Shown here piece after piece: positions 5,276 through 11,599 of a stretch of 11,599 nucleotides of DNA. The notes beneath the pieces are model-generated. The model made no database searches and was not told the DNA's origin. It was given only the letters and a program-made list of their open reading frames with translations. A program made the translations under genes and the position numbers. The stretch spans positions 1 through 11,599 of the forward strand of contig JAOXRV010000672.1 of the NCBI GenBank assembly GCA_025800435.1, written 5' to 3'. Origin of the DNA: Cellvibrionaceae bacterium. GTDB taxonomy: Bacteria > Pseudomonadota > Gammaproteobacteria > Pseudomonadales > Cellvibrionaceae. The stretch's first letter is position 1. Every line of letters begins with the position of its first letter.

Positions 5276-8200
5276 ATGCGTCTTGGTAAGCTGGCAGCGG
5301 CCATTGGTTTTGTCGCCGCTCTTTCATCTCCAGGCCTCAGTGCCCTGGGCCTCGGGGAGATAAAGCTTAATTCCACCCTCAACCAGCCCCTGGATGCTGA
5401 AATCAAGCTATTGCAGGCAGGTGATCTGAGCGAGTCGGAAATTCTCGCCAACTTGGCCACAGTAGAGGACTTCAGTCGCGCCGGTATCGAGCGCAACTAC
5501 TTCCTAACGGGACTAAAATTTAAAGTCGATCTAAAAGCCAAGGGTGGACCCATACTGCGCGTAACCAGCGAAGGTCAGGTGCAGGAGCCCTATCTTAACT
5601 TTTTGGTAGAAACCCGCTGGCCCAATGGCCGCATGCTGCGCGAATACACCCTGCTGATGGATCTGCCGATCTTCGCAGAAGACGCCACCCAGGCGGTGCA
5701 GCCAGCCCGCAGCAGTAATCCAGAGCCCCCAGTGAGCAGGGCACCACAAGTGGCGGAGGCGCAAGCGGCCCCAAAGCCCCAAGCGCGGCCCCAGCCACAG
5801 CCTGAACCCGAGCCCGAGCCGCAACCCGAGCCCGAAGCTGAGGGTCAAGTTCAGCCCAGTTCTAGCTATGGCCCAGTGGCCGCCAACGATACCCTGTGGG
5901 CCATTGCCAGCCAGGTTCGACCCAGCAAGGGCATGAGCATTCAGCAAACCATGCTGGCGATTCAGCGTCTTAACCCCGATGCTTTTATCAATGGCAATAT
6001 CAACTTATTGCGTCGCGGCCAGGTGTTGCGAATTCCCACTGAGCAGGACATTACCCAGCTGAGCAACCGTCAGGCTGTCGCCCAAGTCGCCCAGCAAAAC
6101 GCCGAGTGGTCCGGCGCGGCTATCGATGCCTCGCCCAGTGGCCAGCCCCGTCAAGTGGCCAGCAGCGAACGCAGCGGCCAAGTTAAATTGGCCAGCGGTG
6201 GCAGCGGTGAAGGCGCCGGAGGCAGCGGTGGCAGCGGCGGCGGCACCGAGCTGACCCTGGCGCTGGAACAGCTGGATAAGAGCAGGCGTGAAAATGAAGA
6301 GCTACAATCGCGCATTGCCGATCTGGAAGCGCAAATTGAAACCATGGAGCGCTTGGTTGCGGTTAGCGATGAACAAATGCGCGCCCTGCAACTCGCGGCC
6401 AGCCAGAACAATACAGAAGCGGCCAGCGAAGATGCCGAACAGGCAGTCATTGACCCGCTTAACGAACCTTACCGAGACGCCCTGGCAGCCGAGGCTGAAC
6501 AGGCCGCCGAATCCGAATCAGCCGAACCAGCCGAAACCGCTGCCGCTCTAATAGACGACAGCGCCGAAGCAGAGGGCGACCCACAACAAGCAAGCGCAGA
6601 AGTACAGCAGACCGAGGCAGATGCACAGCCCGAGCCGAAAAAAGTCGCCTCGGTAGTCAGCAAACCAGCTGATCCCAGTTTTATCGACACCTTGATGGAT
6701 AATCTGCTTTGGATCGGTGGCGCTTTAGTGGCTATCTTGGTCGCGGTATGGGCGCTGCTGCGTGGTCGACGCAAGCCAGAGGAGGAAGATGAGCCGTTGG
6801 TGCCGATCGGCCCCGAGCTTGATGCTGACGATGTTGTCGATGAAGAGCAGGATCAAGCCGAAGGCGGCGGCGATGTTGTTGCCGATGCGGACATGAAAAT
6901 TGCCTACGGTAAACTCGATGAGGCCGAGGCACTGCTGCGCGATCACTTGGCGCAAAACCCAGGCGATCAAGAAGCGCGCTTAAAGCTGCTTGAAGTCTAC
7001 AGCGAGACTCATAACTTTACCGATTTCGATGAAGAGTACAGCGAGTTGCTGGCTTCAGGCGAGGTTAAATTAAGCGAGCGAGGCCAACAGCTGCGCGACA
7101 ATATGGGCGACCCGGCCGAAGCCAGCGATGCCTTGGATGCCCTTGGCCTGGATCTGGAAGAGTCCTCTCTACCCGAGCAAAGCCTTGCTGAAAGTGATGA
7201 CAGTCTCGACAGTCTCGACCTGGGTGAGATGAACCTGGACGAAAATAACGACGATGCCCTAAGTGGCGAAGACGCTGCCGAAGACCTCGATTTTAGCATT
7301 GACTTAAGCGACCCATTTGAAGACCAAGCCGATAGCCCAAGCAGCGCCAGCGCGGAACAGGAGTTGTCCCTAGAAGGTGGCTTGGACTTGGGTGATGACC
7401 TGTTCGAAGAGGCCGTGAGCGGCGCCGGCGATGACGCCCAAGAACTGGAAGACTTTGACTTCGACAGCCCGGCCGAGGTGCAAGCGGTTGCCGAGCCAGA
7501 TGCAGATTTACTCGACGACGTACTCGAAAACAGCGTTGAAGAAGACAGCGGTATTGAGTTTGAATCAGCCCTTGAGGGTTTATCTGAGCCCGAAGGCAGC
7601 GATGATCCGCTGGCCGATATGGATCTGGATAACAAGGGCAGCGGCGAAGACAGCAGTGATGGTTTATCACCGCTCGAAGGTGCCGGTCTTGCCGCAGCAG
7701 GTTTGGCGGCGGTTGCTACCCTAAGCAGTAGTGATGGCGCTGATGAACCCAGCCCAGGCCAACAGGAGCCCTCTACTACAGAGATGGCGCCGATTGCCGA
7801 AGCGCCAGCATCGATCGACTTTAGCGACGATCTGGGCGGCGAGCTCGACAGCGAGCTGGATCTGGCTGGTGACGACTTTGACCTGGCGGCCCTAGACCAG
7901 GAGCTGGAAGACGAACTCAATAGTGAGCTACAGGCGCCAGAGGCTGACCCAGTCACTGGGGAAATGGAAATGCCCGAGCTAGATCTGCACAGCGATACCG
8001 AGGCAACGCCGGCAGAAGATGCCGAAGATTTGGCCGCACTGGATATTTCGCTTGGGGAAATCAGCGAAGACCTGGCCGAAGACAAGTCAGAAGCCGGCAG
8101 CGAAATCGATGAAGAGCTGGATTTCCTGGCCGAGACTGACGAAGTGGCAACCAAGCTTGATCTTGCCCGTGCCTATATGGATATGGGGGATAAAGACGGC

Positions 8201-8299
8201 GCCAAGGAGATCTTAGAAGAAGTGCTTACTGAAGGTGATGCCGCCCAGCGCGGTGAGGCAGAGGGCCTGATTGAGCGAATGGCCCAGCAGCCGAGTTAA
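5276..8299 (+). CDS. fimV: FimV-type polar hub / peptidoglycan-binding membrane protein
   Basis: FimV anchors type IV pilus and signalling components at the cell pole. The 1007-residue product starts with a signal peptide (about 1-24) followed by LGLGEIKLNSTLNQPLDAEI, the hallmark of the conserved FimV core (to about 130). Next come a Pro/Glu-rich linker (about 145-190), a LysM-like peptidoglycan-binding segment (about 198-255, YGPVAANDTLWAIASQV onward), a Gly/Ser-rich hinge (about 308-323), a coiled coil (about 325-380) and one transmembrane helix (about 474-496) followed by RGRRK. The cytoplasmic part has a TPR-like segment (about 536-575), a very acidic region, and the conserved FimV C-terminal domain in the last ~50 residues (VATKLDLARAYMDMGDKDGA). 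A short Ala-rich hydrophobic patch (about 801-816) inside the acidic region is unusual. It appears monocistronic, with its own terminator. Confidence 0.95.
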   Translation: MRLGKLAAAIGFVAALSSPGLSALGLGEIKLNSTLNQPLDAEIKLLQAGDLSESEILANLATVEDFSRAGIERNYFLTGLKFKVDLKAKGGPILRVTSEGQVQEPYLNFLVETRWPNGRMLREYTLLMDLPIFAEDATQAVQPARSSNPEPPVSRAPQVAEAQAAPKPQARPQPQPEPEPEPQPEPEAEGQVQPSSSYGPVAANDTLWAIASQVRPSKGMSIQQTMLAIQRLNPDAFINGNINLLRRGQVLRIPTEQDITQLSNRQAVAQVAQQNAEWSGAAIDASPSGQPRQVASSERSGQVKLASGGSGEGAGGSGGSGGGTELTLALEQLDKSRRENEELQSRIADLEAQIETMERLVAVSDEQMRALQLAASQNNTEAASEDAEQAVIDPLNEPYRDALAAEAEQAAESESAEPAETAAALIDDSAEAEGDPQQASAEVQQTEADAQPEPKKVASVVSKPADPSFIDTLMDNLLWIGGALVAILVAVWALLRGRRKPEEEDEPLVPIGPELDADDVVDEEQDQAEGGGDVVADADMKIAYGKLDEAEALLRDHLAQNPGDQEARLKLLEVYSETHNFTDFDEEYSELLASGEVKLSERGQQLRDNMGDPAEASDALDALGLDLEESSLPEQSLAESDDSLDSLDLGEMNLDENNDDALSGEDAAEDLDFSIDLSDPFEDQADSPSSASAEQELSLEGGLDLGDDLFEEAVSGAGDDAQELEDFDFDSPAEVQAVAEPDADLLDDVLENSVEEDSGIEFESALEGLSEPEGSDDPLADMDLDNKGSGEDSSDGLSPLEGAGLAAAGLAAVATLSSSDGADEPSPGQQEPSTTEMAPIAEAPASIDFSDDLGGELDSELDLAGDDFDLAALDQELEDELNSELQAPEADPVTGEMEMPELDLHSDTEATPAEDAEDLAALDISLGEISEDLAEDKSEAGSEIDEELDFLAETDEVATKLDLARAYMDMGDKDGAKEILEEVLTEGDAAQRGEAEGLIERMAQQPS

Positions 8300-8312
8300 G
8301 CAGCCGATACCA

Positions 8313-8334
8313 AAGGCCCCCAATTGGGGGCCTT
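8313..8334 (+). terminator. Intrinsic terminator of fimV
   Basis: A perfect 9-bp GC-rich stem (8313-8321 with 8326-8334) around an AATT loop starts 13 bases after the fimV stop. It is followed by a short pyrimidine run (CTTACT) with A residues before it, so it may work in both directions. It separates fimV from truA. Confidence 0.8.
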
Positions 8335-8376
8335 CTTACTAGGGCAGCTCTTAACCGGCTCGGTGTAAGCCACATA

Positions 8377-8405
8377 TTACTAAGCCAGTTTAACTCAGTT
8401 ACAAT
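8377..8405 (+). promoter_or_regulatory. Candidate truA promoter
   Basis: TACAAT (8400-8405) resembles a -10 box, with a weak TTACTA (8377-8382) 17 bases upstream. It lies between the fimV terminator and the truA start, where a promoter is expected. The resulting leader would be short, roughly 20-25 bases. Confidence 0.35.
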
Positions 8406-8435
8406 GCGCGCCCACACTCAGTAGCCGAATTAAGC

Positions 8436-9350
8436 ATGAGCCGACCTTATAAAACCAATGGCGAAATACTCGCCGGCGATAGCCTGCCCGATGGCTTGCG
8501 GCGAGTGGCGGCCATTGTCGAATACAACGGTGCCGCTTATCACGGTTTTCAGGTTCAAAGCCACGATCCCTGTACCGTGCAGGCCCAGCTGCACCAGGCC
8601 TTCTCTGCCATTGCCGCTGAACCCATCACTGTAGTTTGCGCCGGCCGCACCGATGCGGGGGTGCACGCCAGCAACCAAGTGGTGCACTTTGATACCTGCG
8701 CCCGGCGTCCCAGTAAGGCCTGGTTGGAAGGGGCCAATACCCAGCTGCCACGGGATATCCGCATTCGCTGGGCGGGTGAGGTTAGACCACAATTTCACGC
8801 CCGTTTTAGCGCCCAGGCGCGCAGTTATCGCTATTTATTATCGGATCAAAAAGTGCGCCCGGGCCTGTTGCACAAGCAGCTCAGCTGGAGCCGCTGGCCC
8901 CTGGATGTGGCGGCCATGGCTCGGGGCGCGGGCCTGTTGTTGGGCGAGCACGATTTCAGCTCCTTTCGCGCCGCCCAGTGCCAGGCCGCCAGCCCGGTGC
9001 GACGCATTGAGACGATAGATTTGTACCGGCTCGATACCGGCCTGATCGTGATCGAAATAAAAGCCAACGCATTCTTACACCATATGGTGCGCAATATTGT
9101 CGGCGTGTTAATGGCGGTGGGGGCGGGACGCCAGTCGCCGGGCTGGGTGGCGCAGGTACTGGCGGCCCGAGATCGCAGCGCCGCCGAGGTAACCGCACCG
9201 GCGGACGGTTTATACTTTGTGGCAGCCCACTACCCAGAGAGCCTGGCGCCGCCGGCCCAGGGCCTAGGGCCGCTACTATTACCCGATAGCCTGGAGCGCT
9301 TGGGCCAGCGTTACCCGGCACTGCCGGGCAGTGATAAACAACAGGATTGA
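8436..9350 (+). CDS. truA: tRNA pseudouridine(38-40) synthase
   Basis: TruA isomerises uridines 38-40 in the anticodon stem-loop of many tRNAs. The product is 304 residues, somewhat longer than the roughly 270 of E. coli TruA. The catalytic aspartate is D73 in CAGRTDAGVHASNQVVHFD, the key family motif, and later blocks such as FSSFRAAQCQA and NAFLHHMVRNIVGVLMAVG are typical. The start is uncertain: the ATG at 8436 has no clear ribosome binding site, and a GTG at 8505 lies just before the conserved VAAIVEYNGAAYHGFQ segment, which would remove 23 non-conserved residues. I keep the ATG because it fits a nearby -10-like box. It is followed by trpF after 2 bases, indicating translational coupling. 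Confidence 0.96.
   Translation: MSRPYKTNGEILAGDSLPDGLRRVAAIVEYNGAAYHGFQVQSHDPCTVQAQLHQAFSAIAAEPITVVCAGRTDAGVHASNQVVHFDTCARRPSKAWLEGANTQLPRDIRIRWAGEVRPQFHARFSAQARSYRYLLSDQKVRPGLLHKQLSWSRWPLDVAAMARGAGLLLGEHDFSSFRAAQCQAASPVRRIETIDLYRLDTGLIVIEIKANAFLHHMVRNIVGVLMAVGAGRQSPGWVAQVLAARDRSAAEVTAPADGLYFVAAHYPESLAPPAQGLGPLLLPDSLERLGQRYPALPGSDKQQD
9343..9346 (+). promoter_or_regulatory. trpF ribosome binding site within the truA end
   Basis: AGGA lies 6 bases before the ATG at 9353 and inside the last truA codons. It supports this ATG over the in-frame TTG at 9347, which would be only 0-1 bases from the site. Confidence 0.7.
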
Positions 9351-9352
9351 TT

Positions 9353-9970
9353 ATGGCAACCACCATTAAAATTTGCGGCTTTACCCAGCCCGAACAGGCC
9401 AGGGCTGCCAGCCTGATGGGTATAGATGCCTTGGGTCTGGTGTTTTACCCGCCCAGCCCGCGGGCGGTGAGCATTGCCCAGGCCGAGGCCATCGCCAAGG
9501 TTTGCGCCCCTTTTTGCTCGCTGGTGGGGCTGTTTGTGAATGCCCCGGCCGAGCAGGTAGAGGCTACCTTGGCGCGGGTGCCGCTGGATGTTTTGCAGTT
9601 CCACGGCGATGAAGACGACGCCTATTGCCGCCGTTTCGGGCGGCGCTATTTTAAGGCGCTAAGGGTGCGCGAGGGCATGGATGTAGAGGCCGAGATAGAA
9701 CGCTACCCAGGTGCCAGTGCCATCTTGCTAGACGCCTACCAGCCCGGCGTGCCCGGCGGTACCGGCAACCGCTTTGACTGGCAATTGGTGCCAAAGGTAT
9801 CCACTGTGCCATTGATTCTGGCCGGTGGCCTGGGTGTGGGCAATGTGGCAGAGGCTATTGCCGCCACCGGCGTCTATGGTGTAGATGTCAGCGGTGGGGT
9901 GGAACAGGCCAAAGGCGATAAGAGCCTTATGCAGATAGAAGCCTTTATCCAGGCGGTTAGGGGTGTTTAA
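9353..9970 (+). CDS. trpF: Phosphoribosylanthranilate isomerase
   Basis: TrpF converts N-(5-phosphoribosyl)anthranilate to the carboxyphenylamino-deoxyribulose phosphate in tryptophan synthesis, through an Amadori rearrangement in a single (beta/alpha)8 barrel. The product is 205 residues, the usual length. The general base cysteine is C8 in KICGF and the acid aspartate D127 in ILLDAYQPG. GGTGNRFDW, LAGGLGVGNV and GVDVSGGVE form the phosphate-binding end of the barrel. It is a stand-alone gene rather than a TrpC-TrpF fusion. It follows truA by 2 bases and uses a ribosome site inside truA, so the two are translated together; the truA-trpF pairing is a conserved arrangement in pseudomonads rather than a functional pathway link. 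Confidence 0.97.
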   Translation: MATTIKICGFTQPEQARAASLMGIDALGLVFYPPSPRAVSIAQAEAIAKVCAPFCSLVGLFVNAPAEQVEATLARVPLDVLQFHGDEDDAYCRRFGRRYFKALRVREGMDVEAEIERYPGASAILLDAYQPGVPGGTGNRFDWQLVPKVSTVPLILAGGLGVGNVAEAIAATGVYGVDVSGGVEQAKGDKSLMQIEAFIQAVRGV

Positions 9971-9979
9971 TTCAGCGCC

Positions 9980-10019
9980 AGTTCAAGCCTGGGCGTCATA
10001 GTTCAAGCCTGAGCGTCAC
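9980..10019 (+). repeat. Tandem direct repeat, 2 x 20 bp, after trpF
   Basis: Unit 1 (9980-9999) AGTTCAAGCCTGGGCGTCAT and unit 2 (10000-10019) AGTTCAAGCCTGAGCGTCAC differ at two positions. It starts 9 bases after the trpF stop. It looks like a recent local duplication; no function is evident. Confidence 0.85.
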
Positions 10020-10045
10020 TATGTGCCGGAAGCTGCCGCCTTATA

Positions 10046-10066
10046 TTGGCTTTAAGTTGGCTTTAA
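10046..10066 (+). repeat. Helically phased direct repeat TTGGCTTTAA
   Basis: TTGGCTTTAA occurs at 10046-10055 and again at 10057-10066, a spacing of 11 bases or about one helical turn. Such phasing is common in binding sites for regulators, but may also be a simple slippage duplication. Confidence 0.6.
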
Positions 10067-10156
10067 ATTGAACAGCGGGGGCAAACAGGACGACTGTTGG
10101 GGGCATTTTTTACCGCTGGGTGAAATTTGGTGTCACATAGCGCTGGCATTATTTAT

Positions 10157-10162
10157 TATAAT
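10157..10162 (+). promoter_or_regulatory. Candidate accD promoter -10 box
   Basis: A perfect TATAAT in an AT-rich stretch, 50 bases before the accD ATG. No good -35 is found at 16-18 bases; GTCACA (10132-10137) is 19 bases away. This would serve accD-folC. Confidence 0.45.
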
Positions 10163-10212
10163 GGGCCAATTAGGACGCTTAGGGCCGCAAGGTTAAAAAC
10201 ACGAGAGACACT

Positions 10213-11172
10213 ATGAGCTGGTTAGATAAGATTATTCCAAATTCAGTACGCTCCGAAGGGCGTCGTGACGGTGCCAGCAAGGTGCCAGAAGGCCTGTGGA
10301 AAAAGTGCGTAAAATGTAGCTCGGTACTGTACCGCCCAGAGCTGGAGCGCAACGACGACGTCTGCCCCAAGTGTGACCACCATATGCGCATCGGCGCGCG
10401 TAAGCGTTTGGATATCTTCCTCGATCAAGAAGGTCGCGAAGAACTGGCGACCGAAGTCGAGCCCGTCGATCGCCTCAAGTTTAAAGACATCAAAAAGTAC
10501 AAAGAGCGTCTCACCACAGCCCAAAAAAGCACTGGCGAAAAGGACGCCCTGGTGGCCATGCGCGGCACCCTACAGGGCATGCCCCTGGTGGCGGTGGCAT
10601 TTGAGTTCGCCTTCCACGGCGGTTCTATGGGTTATGCGGTGGGTGAGAAATTTACCCGCGCGGCCAAAATCGCCCTGCAAGAAAACATTCCCCTGGTGTG
10701 TTTCTCTGCCACCGGTGGTGCGCGTATGCAAGAGGCCCTGATCTCGCTGATGCAAATGGCGAAAACCTCGGCCATTATCGAAAAGCTCAAGCAGCAGGGT
10801 ACCCCCTATATCTCTATCATGACCGACCCCGTCTACGGCGGTGTGTCGGCCAGTTTGGCTCTGCTTGGCGATATTAACGCCGCCGAACCCGGTGCCCGCG
10901 CCGGTTTTGCCGGCCCCAATATTATTGAACAAACCATTCGCCAGAAGCTGCCCGCCGGTTTTCAGCGCAGTGAGTTTTTGCTGGAGCACGGCGCCATCGA
11001 TATGATCATCCACCGCAATGATATGCGCGATCGGGTCGGTGCATTGCTGGCTAAATTTACTAACTACCAGTACGAGGTTGAGCCCGAGGTCGAACAGCCC
11101 GAGGCTGAATTGATCGAAGCTGAAGAGACGCTGGACCCACAGACCCCAGAAGCTGGAGAGGAGCAAGCCTAA
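10213..11172 (+). CDS. accD: Acetyl-CoA carboxylase carboxyltransferase subunit beta
   Basis: AccD is the beta half of the carboxyltransferase that, with AccA, moves the carboxyl group from biotin on AccB to acetyl-CoA, giving malonyl-CoA for fatty acid synthesis. The 319-residue product has the bacterial N-terminal zinc ribbon with cysteines C32, C35, C51 and C54 (KCVKC and VCPKC). The crotonase-like carboxyltransferase domain follows, including GGSMGYAVGEK, GGARMQEALISLMQMAKT and YGGVSASLALLGD. The last 30 or so residues form an acidic Glu/Pro-rich tail that is usually variable. The ATG at 10213 has GAGAGA (10203-10208) just upstream. folC follows after 31 bases, the common accD-folC arrangement. 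Confidence 0.98.
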   Translation: MSWLDKIIPNSVRSEGRRDGASKVPEGLWKKCVKCSSVLYRPELERNDDVCPKCDHHMRIGARKRLDIFLDQEGREELATEVEPVDRLKFKDIKKYKERLTTAQKSTGEKDALVAMRGTLQGMPLVAVAFEFAFHGGSMGYAVGEKFTRAAKIALQENIPLVCFSATGGARMQEALISLMQMAKTSAIIEKLKQQGTPYISIMTDPVYGGVSASLALLGDINAAEPGARAGFAGPNIIEQTIRQKLPAGFQRSEFLLEHGAIDMIIHRNDMRDRVGALLAKFTNYQYEVEPEVEQPEAELIEAEETLDPQTPEAGEEQA

Positions 11173-11193
11173 GGCTGACGCCTATGCTTGAGC

Positions 11194-11198
11194 GAGGA
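11194..11198 (+). promoter_or_regulatory. folC ribosome binding site
   Basis: GAGGA lies 5 bases before a GTG at 11204 and decides this non-ATG start. An upstream ATG at 11184 is in another frame and soon stops. Confidence 0.75.
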
Positions 11199-11203
11199 TC
11201 GCC

Positions 11204-11599
11204 GTGAGCAGGGATGCACTGACACAACTGAATTTGGAGCAGTGGCTGGCGCAGATAGAGGCGCTGCACCCGACCGAGATTGAGCTGGGCCTTGAACGCG
11301 TGCGGCTAGTGGCCGAGCGCCTCGAACTGCCGCAGCTGTTATCGGGCTCGCTGGTTATCACCATTGCCGGCACCAACGGCAAGGGCTCCTGTGTGGCTAG
11401 CCTGGAAGCACTGTTGGCCCAGCACCCGCGCAAGCCCACGGTTGGGGCTTTTACCTCCCCCCATTTTTTAGACTACAACGAGCGTATCCGCATCGGTGGT
11501 CAGGCGGTGACCGACGCCGAGATTTGCGCTGCCTTTGCCGCCATTGAGGTGGCGCGCGGCGAGATCAGCCTCAGCTATTTCGAATTTGGCACCCTCGCG
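11204..11599 (+). CDS. folC: Dihydrofolate synthase / folylpolyglutamate synthase (3' end outside window)
   Basis: FolC adds glutamate to dihydropteroate and then further glutamates to folates, using ATP. The first 132 codons are visible and run open to the window end. The N-terminus (LNLEQWLAQIEALHPTEIELG) is typical of FolC, the ATP-binding loop is GTNGKGS at residues 56-62, and TSPHFLDYNERIRI (84-97) is the next conserved block. The start is a GTG with GAGGA 5 bases before. It lies 31 bases after accD and is very probably co-transcribed with it. Because only about a third of the usual length is present, integrity of the rest cannot be judged. A GCAGGGATGC sequence at codons 2-5 resembles a CsrA/RsmA loop. 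Confidence 0.95.
   Translation, partial: MSRDALTQLNLEQWLAQIEALHPTEIELGLERVRLVAERLELPQLLSGSLVITIAGTNGKGSCVASLEALLAQHPRKPTVGAFTSPHFLDYNERIRIGGQAVTDAEICAAFAAIEVARGEISLSYFEFGTLA

Noticed and set aside
7009..8154. A 381-codon open frame on the - strand within fimV
   Set aside because: Its Ser-rich product is the shadow of the acidic Asp/Glu-rich fimV coding; it has no recognisable domain and overlaps a clear gene.
9347..9352. TTG start for trpF
   Set aside because: The ATG at 9353 has better spacing to AGGA and gives the usual N-terminus.
10084..10111. Intrinsic terminator after trpF (AACAG/CTGTT stem, then a T-run at 10106-10111)
   Set aside because: The stem is only 5 bp and is separated from the T-run by seven bases, so I do not call it a terminator.

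Overview
The window is a housekeeping stretch of a gammaproteobacterial chromosome. All nine protein genes lie on the + strand in the order leuC - leuD - leuB - asd - fimV - truA - trpF - accD - folC (cut by the window end). From memory this is the order around PA3121-PA3111 in Pseudomonas aeruginosa, except that nothing resembling the small gene between leuD and leuB there, or the second asd-like (usg-type) gene between asd and fimV, is present here. FimV plus GC-rich codon use suggest a Pseudomonas-like or Cellvibrionales-like, probably aquatic, gammaproteobacterium; I cannot name the genus.

Layout: 1-91 is the right part of an intergenic repeat; 135-3527 is the leucine operon (isopropylmalate isomerase large and small subunits, then 3-isopropylmalate dehydrogenase), interrupted between leuD and leuB by a second, inverted repeat copy; 3568-3692 is a third copy in front of asd (aspartate-semialdehyde dehydrogenase). 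A 373-base gene-free region with promoter-like and palindromic sites precedes fimV, a large polar hub protein for type IV pili. A strong intrinsic terminator closes fimV. Then truA and trpF form a tightly coupled pair (2-base gap), and accD and folC form a second pair, preceded by a leader region with short direct repeats.

The most interesting content is not the genes but the three intergenic repeats. Each has 30-nt inverted arms (two copies complete in the window) enclosing two small hairpins separated by an invariant 10-nt linker. All six hairpins have a six-base loop of the form ANGGAN closed by a C-G pair, which is the recognition form of the CsrA/RsmA/RsmE family. Between copies, loop changes fall only at the two N positions, stem changes are compensated, and the single imperfect pair in each long stem is a G-U wobble only on the strand that carries the GGA loops. 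I infer a dispersed, structured RNA element that may bind or titrate a CsrA/RsmA protein; no experiment is available here. The protein-coding genes themselves look ordinary and intact.
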